Origin: Siphonodentalium dalli
Taxonomy: Eukaryota; Mollusca; Scaphopoda; Gadilida; Siphonodentaliidae
DNA: 64,000 nt
Reading direction: 5' to 3'
Assembly (NCBI GenBank): GCA_032622095.1
Contig: CP136068.1
Span: 56,444,025 to 56,508,024, forward strand
Shown here: one piece after another, positions 36,103-48,048 of the stretch
Numbering within the stretch: position 1 is the stretch's first letter
Layout: every line of letters begins with the position of its first letter
Position numbers and translations under genes: made by a program
Notes under the pieces: model-generated
What the model saw: the letters and a program-made list of their open reading frames with translations, nothing else
The model's database searches: none
Told to the model about the DNA's origin: nothing

Positions 36103-36474
36103 GTTTATCAAACTTTATATCCCAAGCGACATATATCGTCCTTGCTACATCAAGATTCTTGTACCACATATGTGGTATCGTCAGAGGGTTTGTGACCAAC
36201 ATCCTCCGCAATGTACCTAATTATACATCATATATATGGATTCTCTTTCCGTGAGCTATAAACTCAATAGTAACTTTGAAATATACATATTTTATCATAT
36301 TTATAACCATGCATGTACATATTCTCTCCAACTTGGAGGTTTTCAAATTTAAAAAAGCTTTCGAACTCTTGCGACGGCGTATGCGCATGTCTTTATATTT
36401 CTGGAATAAGATCATTCGAATATTTGCCAGGCCGCCAAATATCCGATGTGGTGAAAAATAACGAGATTGCTCGC

Positions 36475-36481
36475 TATAAAA
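36475..36481 (+). promoter_or_regulatory. TATA box of candidate gene
   Basis: TATAAAA lies 56 bases before the ATG at 36537, in GATTGCTCGCTATAAAACGA. Position and context suit an RNA polymerase II core promoter with transcription starting near 36505. This is inference from sequence only. Confidence 0.45.
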
Positions 36482-36536
36482 CGAGAAACTCAAACGACAG
36501 TTTTACGCGAGAAAGTCAATCGAGAACAGACACAAA

Positions 36537-36710
36537 ATGAAAATGGCATGCAAAGATTATCACAATACGATGGATTTGAAGCGTATGTTGGTGAGAGATC
36601 GATGTAGTTCGTTGGTCACAAAGTCCTACAAATCGACCACGCGTGATTTTTTGAATTTTCTGAATCGCGTATCGACTGATTTGATTCCTGATAAACTGGT
36701 AGATCAGAGA
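36537..36710 (+). CDS. Candidate first coding exon (CARD/death-fold-like)
   Basis: The frame starts MKMACKDYHNTMDLKRMLVR and gives exactly 58 codons up to a strong donor (CAGAGA then GTAAGTCT), so the intron is phase 0. The last part (FLNFLNRVSTDLIPDKLVDQR) has the spacing of leucines and charged residues seen in the second and third helices of CARD domains, where a V/I-L-T turn would start the next exon. That family call is weak. A TATA box lies upstream. The next exon was not found before the window's repeats resume. The intron holds a reverse-transcriptase fossil. Confidence 0.4.
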
Positions 36711-36741
36711 GTAAGTCTTGATTATCTATTTATCCTATTTA

Positions 36742-36940
36742 GTTGATTTCCAGAATGCCTTTGATTCTGTTTGGCGACAAGGTCTCTGGGTGAAATTATT
36801 AAGACGGAATAAATGGCAAAGTTTTTAGAATTATTATAAATATGTATGAATGCACAAAATCATGTGTTTCTCAAAATTGGCTGATATCAGAGTATTTTGT
36901 TGGTAATGTAGGAGTAAGACAGGGTTACATTCTGGGAGCC
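36742..36940 (+). pseudogene. Reverse-transcriptase fragment, CR1/Jockey-type LINE
   Basis: In the first frame the peptide has VDFQNAFDSVWRQGLW, the catalytic-motif-A region of non-LTR reverse transcriptases. After a single-base shift near 36805-36813 it continues with GKVFRIIINMYE, then a TKSCV stretch and GNVGVRQGYIL, the motif-B region (normally GVRQGxxLSP). About 66 codons remain of a protein of several hundred. Frameshift and truncation show it is dead. It lies just after the donor of the 36537-36710 exon, in the same orientation. A G11 run follows at 36945. Confidence 0.85.
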
Positions 36941-36959
36941 ATAACGGGGGGGGGGATTT

Positions 36960-37665
36960 TTTTATGATTTCAGCTGTTTTCTATTTCTCTATGTGCATCT
37001 TCTGAGACACAGACGTTTCAAATGGTGATGTATTATAGTATTTCAATCATATTTTATGTATATATTGTTTTTAAAACAGTATATCAAGGCACTATAATAA
37101 GAAAAATCAGTGATGCGAAAATTAAGTGGGGGTAAAATTCACAATTGCATTTAAGTTCATCTCTTACCCGTCTATTCTGCGATATTCTGCTACGCAGTAT
37201 GTTATAGCGCTCCAGTATTCATTAAGCGTTGTAGCCCCACTGTTATAAACCGCTTTTAGCTGGCGTATTATTGCCTCTAAGATTATTGAGATATAACGTC
37301 ATGGAAACATAGCAATTTTGTGGGCTGCGTGACTTGACATTAAATTTCTAAGAAACCCGCGAAAAAAAAAATCACATTAAAATTTATGGTTTCAATGTTT
37401 TAAGTTAATTCCTTCATAAAAAGAGTCTTATGATAAAGAACCCCTCTCAATACTTTAGAATATAGAATTAAACTTCAAAATAACAAAAATCTTCGGAATC
37501 GTGAACCTTCGAATAGCGAACCTTCGGAATAGAGACATGTCGCCGTCCATACATACTGACGTGTTCATATATCCCAAGTTGGCCGGAAATAAAGGAACTC
37601 CCATGAATCATACATTTATCATTTTATAGATGGACGTACGTGTTTTGGGTTGTCCATACGTACTG
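36960..37665. other. Intron or intergenic DNA, no feature
   Basis: No exon or element end is supported. The pairs GAACCTTCGAATAG and GAACCTTCGGAATAG near 37502-37530 are a short direct repeat. Confidence 0.4.
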
Positions 37666-37669
37666 ACGT

Positions 37670-38165
37670 AATCATATTATTGATATGTAGATGGGAACGA
37701 GTGATTTTTGGGTCGTTCGGCCACAAAATATGGCCGATGGCAGCCATCTTCGAGTTACAATTCGTACCTTTAATCAGATCATCATGAAATGTGTCATGGA
37801 TGTTAACATTGACATGTAGATGGGAACGAGTCACTTTGGGGTCATTCTGCCATAAAACATGGCCGCTGGCAGCCATCTTGGTTTTAATTCTTTGCATGAA
37901 TAAATGCCTTGGCACGGGCTACAAGTCGACCTTTGGTCGGATCATTATTAAATTTATCATGGCTGTTGACATGGCCGCCAGCGGCTATCTTGGATTTCAA
38001 AATTCAACCCATTAGCACGGGCTTTATGTCGAACTGTTCGTCGGATGTTAATATTGACAGCTAGATGTGAATGAGTCACTTTGGGGCCATTCGGCCATAA
38101 AACATGGCTGCCGGCAGCCATCTTGGATTTTACTCTTAAATCCTTTGGCACACCCTACATGAATC
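37670..38165. repeat. Tandem array with ATGGCxGxxGGCAGCCATCTTGG block
   Basis: Units at about 37670, 37805 and 38045 share a GACATGTAGATGGGAACGAG phrase, then CACTTTGGGGTCATTC, then the block ACATGGCCGCTGGCAGCCAT with CTTGG. A partial unit with ATGGCCGCCAGCGGCTATCT lies at 37970. The period is ~135 bp for adjacent copies. The CCATCTTGG block is the one seen elsewhere in the window. Confidence 0.7.
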
Positions 38166-38524
38166 ACTGAACTAAATGGTTTCCCATAGGCGACAGTGTT
38201 AACGTTTCGGCCAAATTCACTGAACTGAAGCCTGCAGGCCATACCAGTGATGATTGCCAAGCTAGATTGACACCAGTTGATCACGAAATGCAAGATAAAT
38301 CATAGGTCATGTGTTTACTTTTTAAAATAAATCCCCAAGTGTACGACATGGCTATCCCACAGCCAAATTTGATCTGGAAAACCCCAGAACTACAGCAGCT
38401 AGTTAAATAAATTTCCCGCTCACAAAAATCAATTCCCCCATTCATTCACCAGTTTAAATTATTTAGATATGATGTACAAATCAAATAAACGCGATGTCAT
38501 CCTTTAATAACGTGTCGCATGTAT

Positions 38525-39915
38525 CAGGTGAAGGTCTAGTCCAAGTCTTCTTGTACTAAAACCAGCTAAGATATTGGGATGGCGATTTGCTGTTTTTAGT
38601 CCAAGCCCGCTTGCATACCAATCCTATCACACGAGTTACGCCCACGATCTGTGGCGGGAATCTGTGGTGTATTTTACTCGATTTACCTAATGAATCAATA
38701 CATGATGCTATATACATCGGAAAGAGAGACATCTTATCGTCATAATGGTGTATAATAATCTAACTTTCATGTTAAATTACGCATAGAATATTCCGGTTGA
38801 TTGTCACCAACATCGCTGTTTTTTTCTGTTTGTTTACTTAACTGAAAGCCGAACTCAGGTTCCGAAGAACTTCGGCATTGTCCGGTGTTTGTTCTGAGTA
38901 TTCTAGTTTCCGTTTCTATATATAGCGCGGGGTTTTCCGAACAAAATAGCGAAACCCGATCGCCGCAAAGTCCAGTTTCCAATGTGCTTTGAGAACAATT
39001 CCCGCAATAAAAACTTAATGACATAATGGAGGATCAGAAGGGTAGTTTTGTTGACAATTTTCGCAAGCAACTTGTCAAAATTGGAGCAAATTAGAACTCG
39101 TGTGTCTGACTTGCCATGCGTGTGATTTTCATCCATGTGCATTTTGACTTTTGTGTTGATAAAATAATCGGAGAACCGAATCACACAGTTTCGAAATATA
39201 GTTCTTCCGTTTTAGTGGGACTTTTCAAACTTAAGGTTAAACATTTATACAAATTTTGTTTGATTTTTTGTGTGCTTAACAAGAGCAGTATATTGCTCTG
39301 TTCGCTTAGTATATATACATATCTAAATTTCGCTGAAGTCCATCAAAGGTGGGAAATGTAGCACCATATTATTTATTCTAATGGTCGTTGTGTTTACACT
39401 GTTTTAAACTTTGAGAGGGTTGTAATTCCCCGTAATTTATTTAATGTATTACATTTATATCTTCAATGTTTAATTAATCTATTTATTTTTTATTTATTGA
39501 CACACATAATTACGATTACAATGGAGAATTCATCGTAATTTGCGTGGTCAGTCGAAAATCTACGGAATATTTTCAACGGAAAATGCCGAACACAGTTCGC
39601 GAGGTCAACTGAGTTCGCATACTTTAAAAAATTTGTAAACATTGCGGTAAATGTCTCTTTTCGCATTAAATTACCGCCTTCAATTCACAACTGATGTGGG
39701 TTTCAGATCAAATAGCATGTCTTCTGCGGAAAATATCCGTTTATTGTCGCAATTGTGATATTTTATTTCATATAATTGTGGTTTTATTTGAGCAGGTCAC
39801 AAACGCTTAAGTCATGTCATAAGAATGCATGGGCCTGGAACTCGGACTAAAGACCGGCACCTCCATCCCAATATCTTAGCCGGTTTTAGTACGAGAAGAC
39901 TTGGACTAGTGAAGG
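38525..39915. mobile_element. Possible element bounded by ~85-bp inverted repeats
   Basis: CTAGTCCAAGTCTTCTTGTA, then ACTAAAACCAGCTAAGATAT and TGGGATGG at 38529-38585, recur inverted at 39845-39908. No target duplication or coding region was found between them. It could instead be two copies of a short repeat in opposite orientation. Confidence 0.45.
38917..38924. promoter_or_regulatory. TATA-like palindrome TATATATA
   Basis: It sits in CGTTTCTATATATAGCGCGG, a TATA box next to GC-rich DNA. On the plus strand a 22-codon ORF starts at 39025 (MEDQKGSFVDNF…) and ends without a splice donor. The motif is symmetric, so direction cannot be told. Confidence 0.25.
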
Positions 39916-40475
39916 ACATTCTTAAGTTACCTTCACCTTTAACATTCCACGGTGTACACGCTCCCCGACTATATAACACATTTAGCTCCCTGATTCCTAC
40001 AGTCCACTTCCCCATACCAACCAAACTTCATATTGATCTTGATTTTGATCTACTAGATGGGAGCTATCAATTGTTTTTGATTTTCATTGGAAAACGTAGC
40101 CGCCATCGGCCATCTTGGATTGTACTTTATATCTATCTCTTCATGTTGATAATCTAGTATTAATTAGACATATTAACTTTCCGCATTCCTAATCGCTCCA
40201 TTGACTGTAACACATGAAATTATTCCCTTTCAAAGTTGAGCTACAGTGTCATTGTCACTTTCATTTTTACCCAAATTAATTAACAATTAAATAGATGAAC
40301 GCACACCGTATATAGTTAAAACATTCTTCTTGTGTGTAATTTATTTATTTATTATTACAATATTTAGTAAACTGTGTATTCAACTGTCGCAAAATTCACT
40401 TGTTTTCTTGCGCAATTGCTTGCGTTGTTTTCCTTAACGTCAGTGGGAAGATAAATGGACTCAATCTTGTTTCAG

Positions 40476-40565
40476 CTGAAGCTGTTCTTGGATCGCCTTG
40501 CTGGACCAAGGATTGGACTATCTGCCCTGGGAATGTTTGTCATTGGACGTGACGTCATGCTTAGT
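40476..40565 (+). CDS. Internal exon of a gustatory-receptor-like 7TM protein
   Basis: A strong acceptor (AATCTTGTTTCAG) is followed by exactly 30 codons and a donor GTAAGTG, so both introns are phase 0. The peptide, which includes LFLDRLAGPRIGLSALGMFV, has the order of features I know from the C-terminal region of invertebrate gustatory-receptor-like proteins: a leucine-rich lead, a G-x-x-IGL turn, then the last membrane helix. In that family a phase-0 intron just before the TYhhhhhQF motif is common, which agrees with the donor. The following exon and the N-terminal transmembrane exons were not found. An isolated relic exon is also possible. Confidence 0.5.
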
Positions 40566-40839
40566 GTAAGTGTATATTGTATAGCGTAAATAGTTTGTCC
40601 GACCACCATACCGGTGGGGAGCAGAGAGCTCTTGACTGTTTATCTAATTACTCATATTAAACAAGACTGACTAAAATGCAAGCTTGGCGGTTTGAAATTT
40701 GTAAAATCCTTTTAATCGCGTCAATTATGTTCGAATGGCACCAGCCAATTACTTATATGGCCAATTTTCGTATATTAATCGACAATATTGGCAGTAATGT
40801 CTCCGATTGGTTGGTTAATATGGGGTGTGGTCACAAAAT

Positions 40840-41570
40840 GAAAACATCGCCTTTTTATGCAGATTTCTTGTCGATTTTTGGCCGATTTCTCCTTTTAAAT
40901 ACCAGTTATAGCAAGTTTTTTTTATTAGAAACATGTTCAATGATTATCACTTATCACCCTCATATTCGAGCTTGGCCGTTTTGAACATTTTATATTAAAG
41001 TGATGTGAAACACTCCGGTTGGGTGATCAAATAGATATGGAGAATACTCTTGCTCAAAGTAGTTATTTTTACGAATATTAATCCACATTTACAACACTCA
41101 CCGTTATTCTTATATATTATTTAAATGCAATAACCCTCGATGGCGAAATAATTTGCGTTGGTTTATCGCCGATAATTGCGTCCCGAATCGAGATGTAAAT
41201 ATTTATAATTGCGCGTTGTTCAGACGATGTTTTCTATGGAGTGGTATGGTCGATTTCTTTGAAAATATCGGCGATGTCAGTAGATTGTTACATTCCTCCA
41301 GTTTGCATAAGGTCTGAATACTAACTGATCAGTTTCAAGCACCCGAACAAGTTCATAATATGTCTTTAAAGAATTTTTGAATTTTAGATGACCGATCACC
41401 GAACCGCCAAGTTCGAATTTTAAATCAAAATATGAAGCTGAATTTCCGCCGATTTCTCGTTTCTAATACACGTTCCAGCTAGTTTTCAGGTAAAACATGT
41501 AAAATGTTTATCGTTTCTCACACTCATATTCGAGCTTTGCGGTTTTGAACATTGTATACAGAGAATTTTC
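40840..41570. repeat. Dispersed repeat D and a flanking ~570-bp direct repeat
   Basis: 41001-41420 is a copy of repeat D, with TTAAAGTGATGTGAAACACT, TTTATCGCCGATAA and GAATCGAGATGTAAATATTT. On each side lies a segment with CGATTTCTC and CATATTCGAGCTT-GCxGTTTTGAACATT (40878-40990 and 41447-41560), so repeat D is bracketed by direct repeats. The 102-codon ORF at 40676-40984 runs into this and is not supported. Confidence 0.65.
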
Positions 41571-41696
41571 AACTTTTAGATGACCGATCACTGAATGAGG
41601 TTCTCGTCAAAAGAATAAATGAATTGGAAGGGCAAGTGCTTGCTTTCCAGTTCCGACAGAATCCCAAAGGAGGTTTTCGGCAAAATGCAAACTGCA

Positions 41697-42433
41697 TCCC
41701 TTAAAATGATTTGTCATGCCTCATATGGTACTGGGACAACCAGAATATAAAGTTTAGTTGTCAGTGATTAAGTAGCATGTTTAATAACCAATGAGTCACA
41801 ATTTGCTACCTTTCCGGAACAGTAGAGAATAATGTTCGGAATAAATGTGACAAATCAACTTTTTACCAAATTTGGTTACCATTTTGCAAGCCATCTTGAG
41901 TAATTTTGTCTAAAACACATCAGTGTGACACATTTAAGACAGATCAAAAATAAAAAGCAGTTGATACCAAAGATAGTTCCATTTTGCATGAAAAAAAATT
42001 TCAAACCTGAAAAATGTTTTTTTTGGCTGGTTTTGATGCCAAGTTTGTGATTGACAAATCCCATCATTCTGGTAATTTCAGTAGTTAAAATAGTAAAATA
42101 AAAAAATTAATCAAGGTGATTCAGAAATGTTCGTATTCAATTCCAATTTTGGCGGCCATCTTGGAAGGGGAGTTCCAATTTTGGCAAAACAAAAAGAGGA
42201 AGTTGGCGTTATGTCTTAGCTTCACAAAAATAAATACCTGTGTATACATATGACAAGATTTCCATAAAACTGATTTAACGGAAATGGCAGCCATCTTGGA
42301 CGCCATCATGAATTACAAAAAAATGCTCAAAGCGGATTTTGTATATGTTATAGAGGATATATTCCTCTTCAAAACTGAGTCCAAATTTGTTCTAGGTTGA
42401 CCCTAAAATTTGAGTTTGTCGACTAGACTATTA
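41697..42433. mobile_element. Broken foldback copy 2 (right arm only)
   Basis: It starts TCCCTTAAAATGATTTGTCA and ends TTTGAGTTTGTCGACTAGAC, in the orientation of 34998-36102. About 360 bases in the middle are missing relative to that arm. No left arm or minisatellite is attached. Its terminus supports GTCTxGTCGA as the family end. Confidence 0.75.
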
Positions 42434-43190
42434 GTTCTGTGATTCGTATTCTACCATCGGTGGATCGGTCGGGGATTTTAAAAGGGACCATGATAAAACG
42501 TACCATATAATTGTCGTACCGTTTTCAACTCAGGGGTTTGCTAACCCTTTCTACTTAGAATGGGGTATATCATACAGTTCAGTGGGCAATATCTTTGACG
42601 GATACACCCATGCGGGGCAGTTGTCATATGCATACCATTTTAACACAAGCCAAGACAACTTTATGTTGTATATAGAATACTAGAACTTGTATTGATAATA
42701 GTCCATGGGCTGGTAGGACCTCTGACGCACCCACCCCCCATAACTTAACTTCTTTGGCACTTTCCTGACAAATTCATGTACTCTAATGTGTATTATTAAG
42801 GGAAAATGATGTTAACAGCAAATAGTTTGGGCCCTAGTGTACCTACTGGGTCAAAGTTTAACCTTACTTAGTTACCATTATAAATTCCGATTATGATGGG
42901 GCGGGTAAAATGTATCCCATATACGTGATGAAATTGTGATTGGATTTTAACAGGTGATGAGTCATTTTGTTGATTTAGGAACAGTCTATCCAGAAATATA
43001 TGATGTTGTCATTGATGACTTCACCAGATGTCAAAAGTGATCGCAATGGTGAAAACGCAAATATAGTGGTCTGGAAGCTGATAGGGTCCCCCAACACCCC
43101 ACACCGCAAGATTTTTTTTAACGTCGCCCCACCCAATTTCTTCCTTATTATGTCCCTCAACTTTTAAGCAATGTTAACACGAAAAGAAAG
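42434..43190. other. Unique spacer between two broken foldback copies
   Basis: No exon or element end was recognised. Confidence 0.4.
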
Positions 43191-43194
43191 TGGC

Positions 43195-43855
43195 CGCGTA
43201 GACACGAAACAGTATGCCGTCCCAAAATGGCCGGAAGTGAAACATGTGACTATTGTTCACTAATATTTTCTCAACTGGTTGAGAATTGCGACTTTATTTT
43301 GTATTTTTCATGTTAACCGATGATTGGAGCAATGAAATACGCCATTTGTTGGGTCCAAGGCCCTCCGATCTATCAAAATATTAAGTTTACAGAATGCGGT
43401 ATAAAATTTCACCAAAAATCACCATTGGGATTCTAGTCATTACAAAAATAAATGAGCAGAACTGAAAAATGTAAGTGAGGCATACCTTTACTTATGAATA
43501 TTCCAACTCAATGGAACCAAAATTGTCACTTTGACTCAAAATGACCGCCAAGATGGCCGCTAAATTATTGGGAAATGTAGATATATAGCCCCAGCGAGCC
43601 TTGCAAATAACTTACAAGTTGTTGTTGATATATAAAATCGACTTATATGCCTTGCTAACATTGCTGATGCACCTTGGTTAATAGTTACAATTGTAAACAC
43701 TGACATTACCAGAATTATTGGCCTTTTCTCTCAAAATCGGCAAAAATTTACTTTGCAGGTTTGGACAATGTTTTCAAGTAAAATGCTACGATCATTGGTA
43801 GTAAAGGTGTTTATTGTTTGAAACGGAACTGAGAGGGACCATAATATGTGGCCAA
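43195..43855. mobile_element. Broken foldback copy 3 (truncated left arm)
   Basis: In the orientation of 32231-33443 it has a GAGAATTGCGACTTTATTTT phrase, GAGCAATGAAATACGCCATT, AAAATCACCATTGGGATTCT and the AAGATGGCCGC motif. The outer ~270 bases are missing. It runs straight into the minisatellite at 43860. Confidence 0.75.
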
Positions 43856-43859
43856 ATTA

Positions 43860-44530
43860 ATGTGGCCAGTTAACATCAAACTTGATAACCTTTATACATG
43901 GTGGATGTCGAAATGGCAGCCATGTAGTGTATGTACAGCCATAAGTGAGGTGAATATGTATACATGAAGTTAATGTACGATTATGAATGATGTGAATATG
44001 TATACAAGGAGTGACTATATGGTCATGGGTGGGGTGTCCAGGGTGGGATGTATTGGTATACAATGAGTGGATGTATGGTCATGTGTGATGTGAATATGTA
44101 TGGTTATGTGTAGGCGTACTGATATACCCGATGTGGCCATATGGTCATTGATGTGGTGTATTGTGTATGGAGTATGGTCATCTGCGTGTTTATGCATATA
44201 TGGAGTGACCGTATTATCATGGATGGGATGTAGATGTGTACATTAGTGGCTGTATTGTCACATATGGGTGTATATGTATACATGTGGTGGCTATATGATC
44301 ATAGGTGGGTGTATGGATAAATAAATAGGGAGTGGCTGTATGGTTATGGGTAAGGTGTATATGTGTACATGGAATGACGGTGTGGTCATAATTGAAGTGT
44401 ATATGCATACCTGCAGTATAGCTGGATGGTCATTCACGGGCATGTGGTATACAGGGAGTGCATTCATGGTAATGGTGGTATGTATATGTATATATGTTGT
44501 GGATGTATTGCCATTGGTGAGTGTATATGT
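43860..44530. repeat. Foldback-family minisatellite, inverted relative to copy 1
   Basis: Units built on GTGAATATGTATACA and GTGGCTGTATGGTCATGGGT are the reverse complement of those at 33444-34870. In copy 1 the array follows the left arm in the opposite orientation, so in copy 3 the core has been flipped or acquired separately. Confidence 0.8.
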
Positions 44531-46810
44531 ATGGATGAGATGGTTCCCGAAAGCCTATGGCACTTTACAACACAGCGGCCGGCAAACGAAAAGGGCGAAT
44601 TTCAATGTCTTAGGGGAATCCAATCCCTATTTGAAGTATTGAACGCACCACTAGACATATGCTCTCGATATCACCCGAGATTATAGCCGAATGGCTGTAC
44701 TGTCAGAAAAGATGCAATGGTCTCGCAAACCAACCGTTCGCGAGAACACCGTGGCACCTTACACAAAGCAGATGGTACACGATAAAGGCGAATTTCAAGG
44801 GACCCCTAACCAATGTAAACCATTGAACCCATCACGAACTGAATGGATGTGCTCTCAATGTCAAACGACGATCTGGACAAATGGCTATTCTATCAGGAAA
44901 TACACAATTATTATAGATGGGTTGTTACCCGACAGTCAGGGACACTTTACAAAAAGCGACTGGAAAATAAATAATGCGATTTTTCACTATTTTTATTACC
45001 CCCCCCTACCCGATTTGAAGTCTAGAACACACCACGAACTGGAACGATATCCACATTGACTGAGTGCATGGACAATGGGTAGTTGTATAAGGACGTACAC
45101 AATTTATATAGATGGATTGGGTTCAGAAAGCATGAACACTTAACGAAAAGTGGCTGGAAAATAAGAAAGGCAAACTTTTGAGGACCTCCTACTTTATTTG
45201 AAGTCTTGGAAGACACCACATGCTGAAATGATATGATCTCAATATTAACCGAGGGTATGACCAAGTTAGTATTTATCACGATATGCACGTGTTGGTTCCC
45301 GAAAGCAAGCATTGTGTGGCATTTCACATGCGGCTGGCAAATGTTCAGTTTGATGTACCCCTACCATATTTGAAGTCTTGAACACATCATGTACTGAAGA
45401 GATTATGCCCTCAATATCAACATATGTTCTAAGTCATGAAAACACCACGAACTGAAGGGATATGCTCTTAGTTTTAAGATGGCTGTGGACATAGGCATCA
45501 AAACATTCGCCTTTCGAGTTTGCCAGCCACTTTTTATAAAGTGCCCAGTATTTCGGCGGGACCAAACCTCCTATATCAATTGATAATTCCATAATAACAC
45601 TACCTTTCGTTCACATACTCAGCTAAGTATGAGAGCATATAACTTCAGTTCATGCTGTGTTCAAGATATTAAATGGGTTAAGGGGTCCCCCAAAAACAGT
45701 GAGCATTCGCCTTTCTCATTTGCCAACCGCTTTTTGTAAAGTGACCCATAAAAGATGTGAATTTCTTGATATAGCCTCCATTTCTCTACACACACAGTTA
45801 ATATTTGGAGCATATCCTTTCAGTTCATGGTGTGTTCAAGACGTTCAAGGACCCAAAACAGTGAGAATTCGCCTTTCTAGTACGCCATCCACTTTTTGTA
45901 AAGTGCCCCAGACATTCGGAAACCAACGCATCCATTAAACATGTGTATGTCCTGAATTAACTTCCATTTGTCCACACCCTCATTTAATATTGAGAGCATA
46001 TCCGTTCAATTCGTGGTGTGTTTAAGACTTTAAATGGGTAGGGAAAGAAATTTCAACTTTCGTGTTTGCCAGCCGCCTTTTGTAAAGTACCCTAGGATTT
46101 TGAGAACCAAACTATCCATATACATTGTATATTCCAGTATAGCACTACCTTTCGTTCACACTGTCATTTAATAATAAGAGCATATATATTCGGCTCATGG
46201 TGTGTTCAAGAGTTTAAAGGGGCTTGTAAAGGGGTCCCACAAAACAACAAATATTCGCCTGTGTCGTACGTTTGACATCCGATTTTTGTAAAATGCGAAA
46301 GGAGTTCGGGAAAAACCCATCCATAAACATTGTGTACGTCCTGATAATACTGCCCTTTGCCCCACATCCTCAATAAATATTTTGAACAATCATTTCAGTT
46401 CGTGGTTTGTTCAACTTTAACACTTCAATTGTGTAGGAGGTCCTCAAAACATAGCAAACTCGTCTTTCTTATTTATCTGGCGCTGTAAAGCGACACATCT
46501 AGACACAAGCCACCCACACAAGCTATGTATTATCTGACAGCACTACGTTCCAGTCACACTCCTTGTTAACATAGAGATCATATAGCTTCAGTTCGTATTG
46601 TGTTCAAGACTTTAAATCTGGTAGAGTGTTCTCGAAGAATAGAAAAATCGCCTTTCATATTTATCACGAAGCCGCATTTTGGGACTATTTCGGGAACCAA
46701 CCCACCCATAAACATTGTGTATTTCCTATATAACTATCCTTTGTACACACCCTCAATTATTATTGAGATCGTATTCTTTCAGTTCGTGGTGTGCTAACAT
46801 ATTTTTCACT
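44530..46810. repeat. Inverted pair of ~190-bp tandem arrays
   Basis: From 44530 to about 45460, units read GGTTCCCGAAAGC…GGCACTTTACA…GGCGAATTTC…TTTGAAGTCTTGAA…CACGAACTGAA…TCTCAATAT. From about 45460 to 46810 the same unit appears in reverse (TTCAGTTCGTGGTGTGTTCA, ATTCGCCTTTC, TTTTTGTAAAGTG). There are about five units on one side and seven on the other, at a ~185-205-bp period. The result is a ~2.3-kb palindromic array with the turn near 45460. ORFs such as 44691-45059 are incidental. Confidence 0.75.
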
Positions 46811-47508
46811 AACGCTTGCCACCTTGGTAGGACTAGTTTATGAGATATAAAATACAATATCCATTGTTTCTATATTTTGGTCGATTTAGAGGGACTCTGA
46901 CAATCACTATGACAGCAACAGTGATTTTGTTCTGTATATGTTAGTCTATATTATGTGTCGTTTAGAACAAATACTTTAGTTCTACAAAGTTGCTATATAT
47001 TAATATAAAATTACATGTTATAAATAACATGTGTTGTTGTAACTGGGCGTTTGGAAGCCTGATGACATCTTTAACCACGCTCACGGTATCTAAGAATCCA
47101 GTGTTCATCACATGAATAATGATTTGATCGCCATTTGAATCATTCAGAAGTTTGTGTTGTTATCATATGTATTTTTTCTACCAAAACGAGTTCGGGGGAG
47201 CGGTACCTAATCTAATATCTATCAAATTCTTTCTACTTGTGATGTCCATATAACTACTGAGCCATATGAATTATATAGTTGGTCATGTGTTGTTTATTAC
47301 AATAGTTTAGTACTATAAAATCGATGTTAATGCATGCAGAATTACCTGTTATCAATAAAATATGTTGTTGTTGTAACTGGGGGTCTGGTAACCTGAACAC
47401 TTCTGTAATCAATTAAAAGGTATCTCTGGACAATTAAAAGGTATCTCTGGACAAAACTTTCAGTACAAGATTCATATTTGGTCCCATTAAGATCAATTAG
47501 AAATTTTT

Positions 47509-48048
47509 TGTCGTTATAGGGGTATAGGGCGTGTCTTTTAAATATCCATAAACACCTCACATTTCTAAGGGTTCCACACTACGTCTGAGGCCCCTTTGTC
47601 CGCCCATTTCTATGGCCCTATAGTCTTACGAGGGATCCTTTGTCCGCGTATTTCTATGGCCCTATTGTCTTACGAGGGGCCTCTTGTCCGCGTATTTCTA
47701 TGGCCCTATAGTCTTACGAGGGGCCTTTTGTATACGCATTTATATGGCCATATAGTCTTACGAGGGACCCTTTGTACATAAATCCCTCCTTGTTTTAATT
47801 TCTATATTTTTTCGAGTTATATTTAATATATCGCTCCTCATTTTACTAATATATTCAGAGAAAAATCAATGTATGCCCACGCTTAGGTGCGTGCCTGCAA
47901 CAGGTACATTGTAATGGAAAATCAATGTGAAAAGTTCTGGAAAAAATAATCAATCGGGGTCCGCTCAACGAGCGTCAATTAGCCTATACCCGAGGCTGAG
48001 ATGCATGTACCCACCAAGCAGCGTGTTTAATTCTAACAGAAAATACTA
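47509..48048. repeat. Segment A, copy 1 (of perfect duplication)
   Basis: This 540-base segment is identical, as far as I can read, to 48329-48866. It contains four imperfect ~47-bp tandem units of the form TTTGTCCGCGTATTTCTATG, then GCCCTATAGTCTTACGAGG. That gives the same 61-codon ORF twice (47596-47781 and 48413-48598), which is not a gene. Confidence 0.9.
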
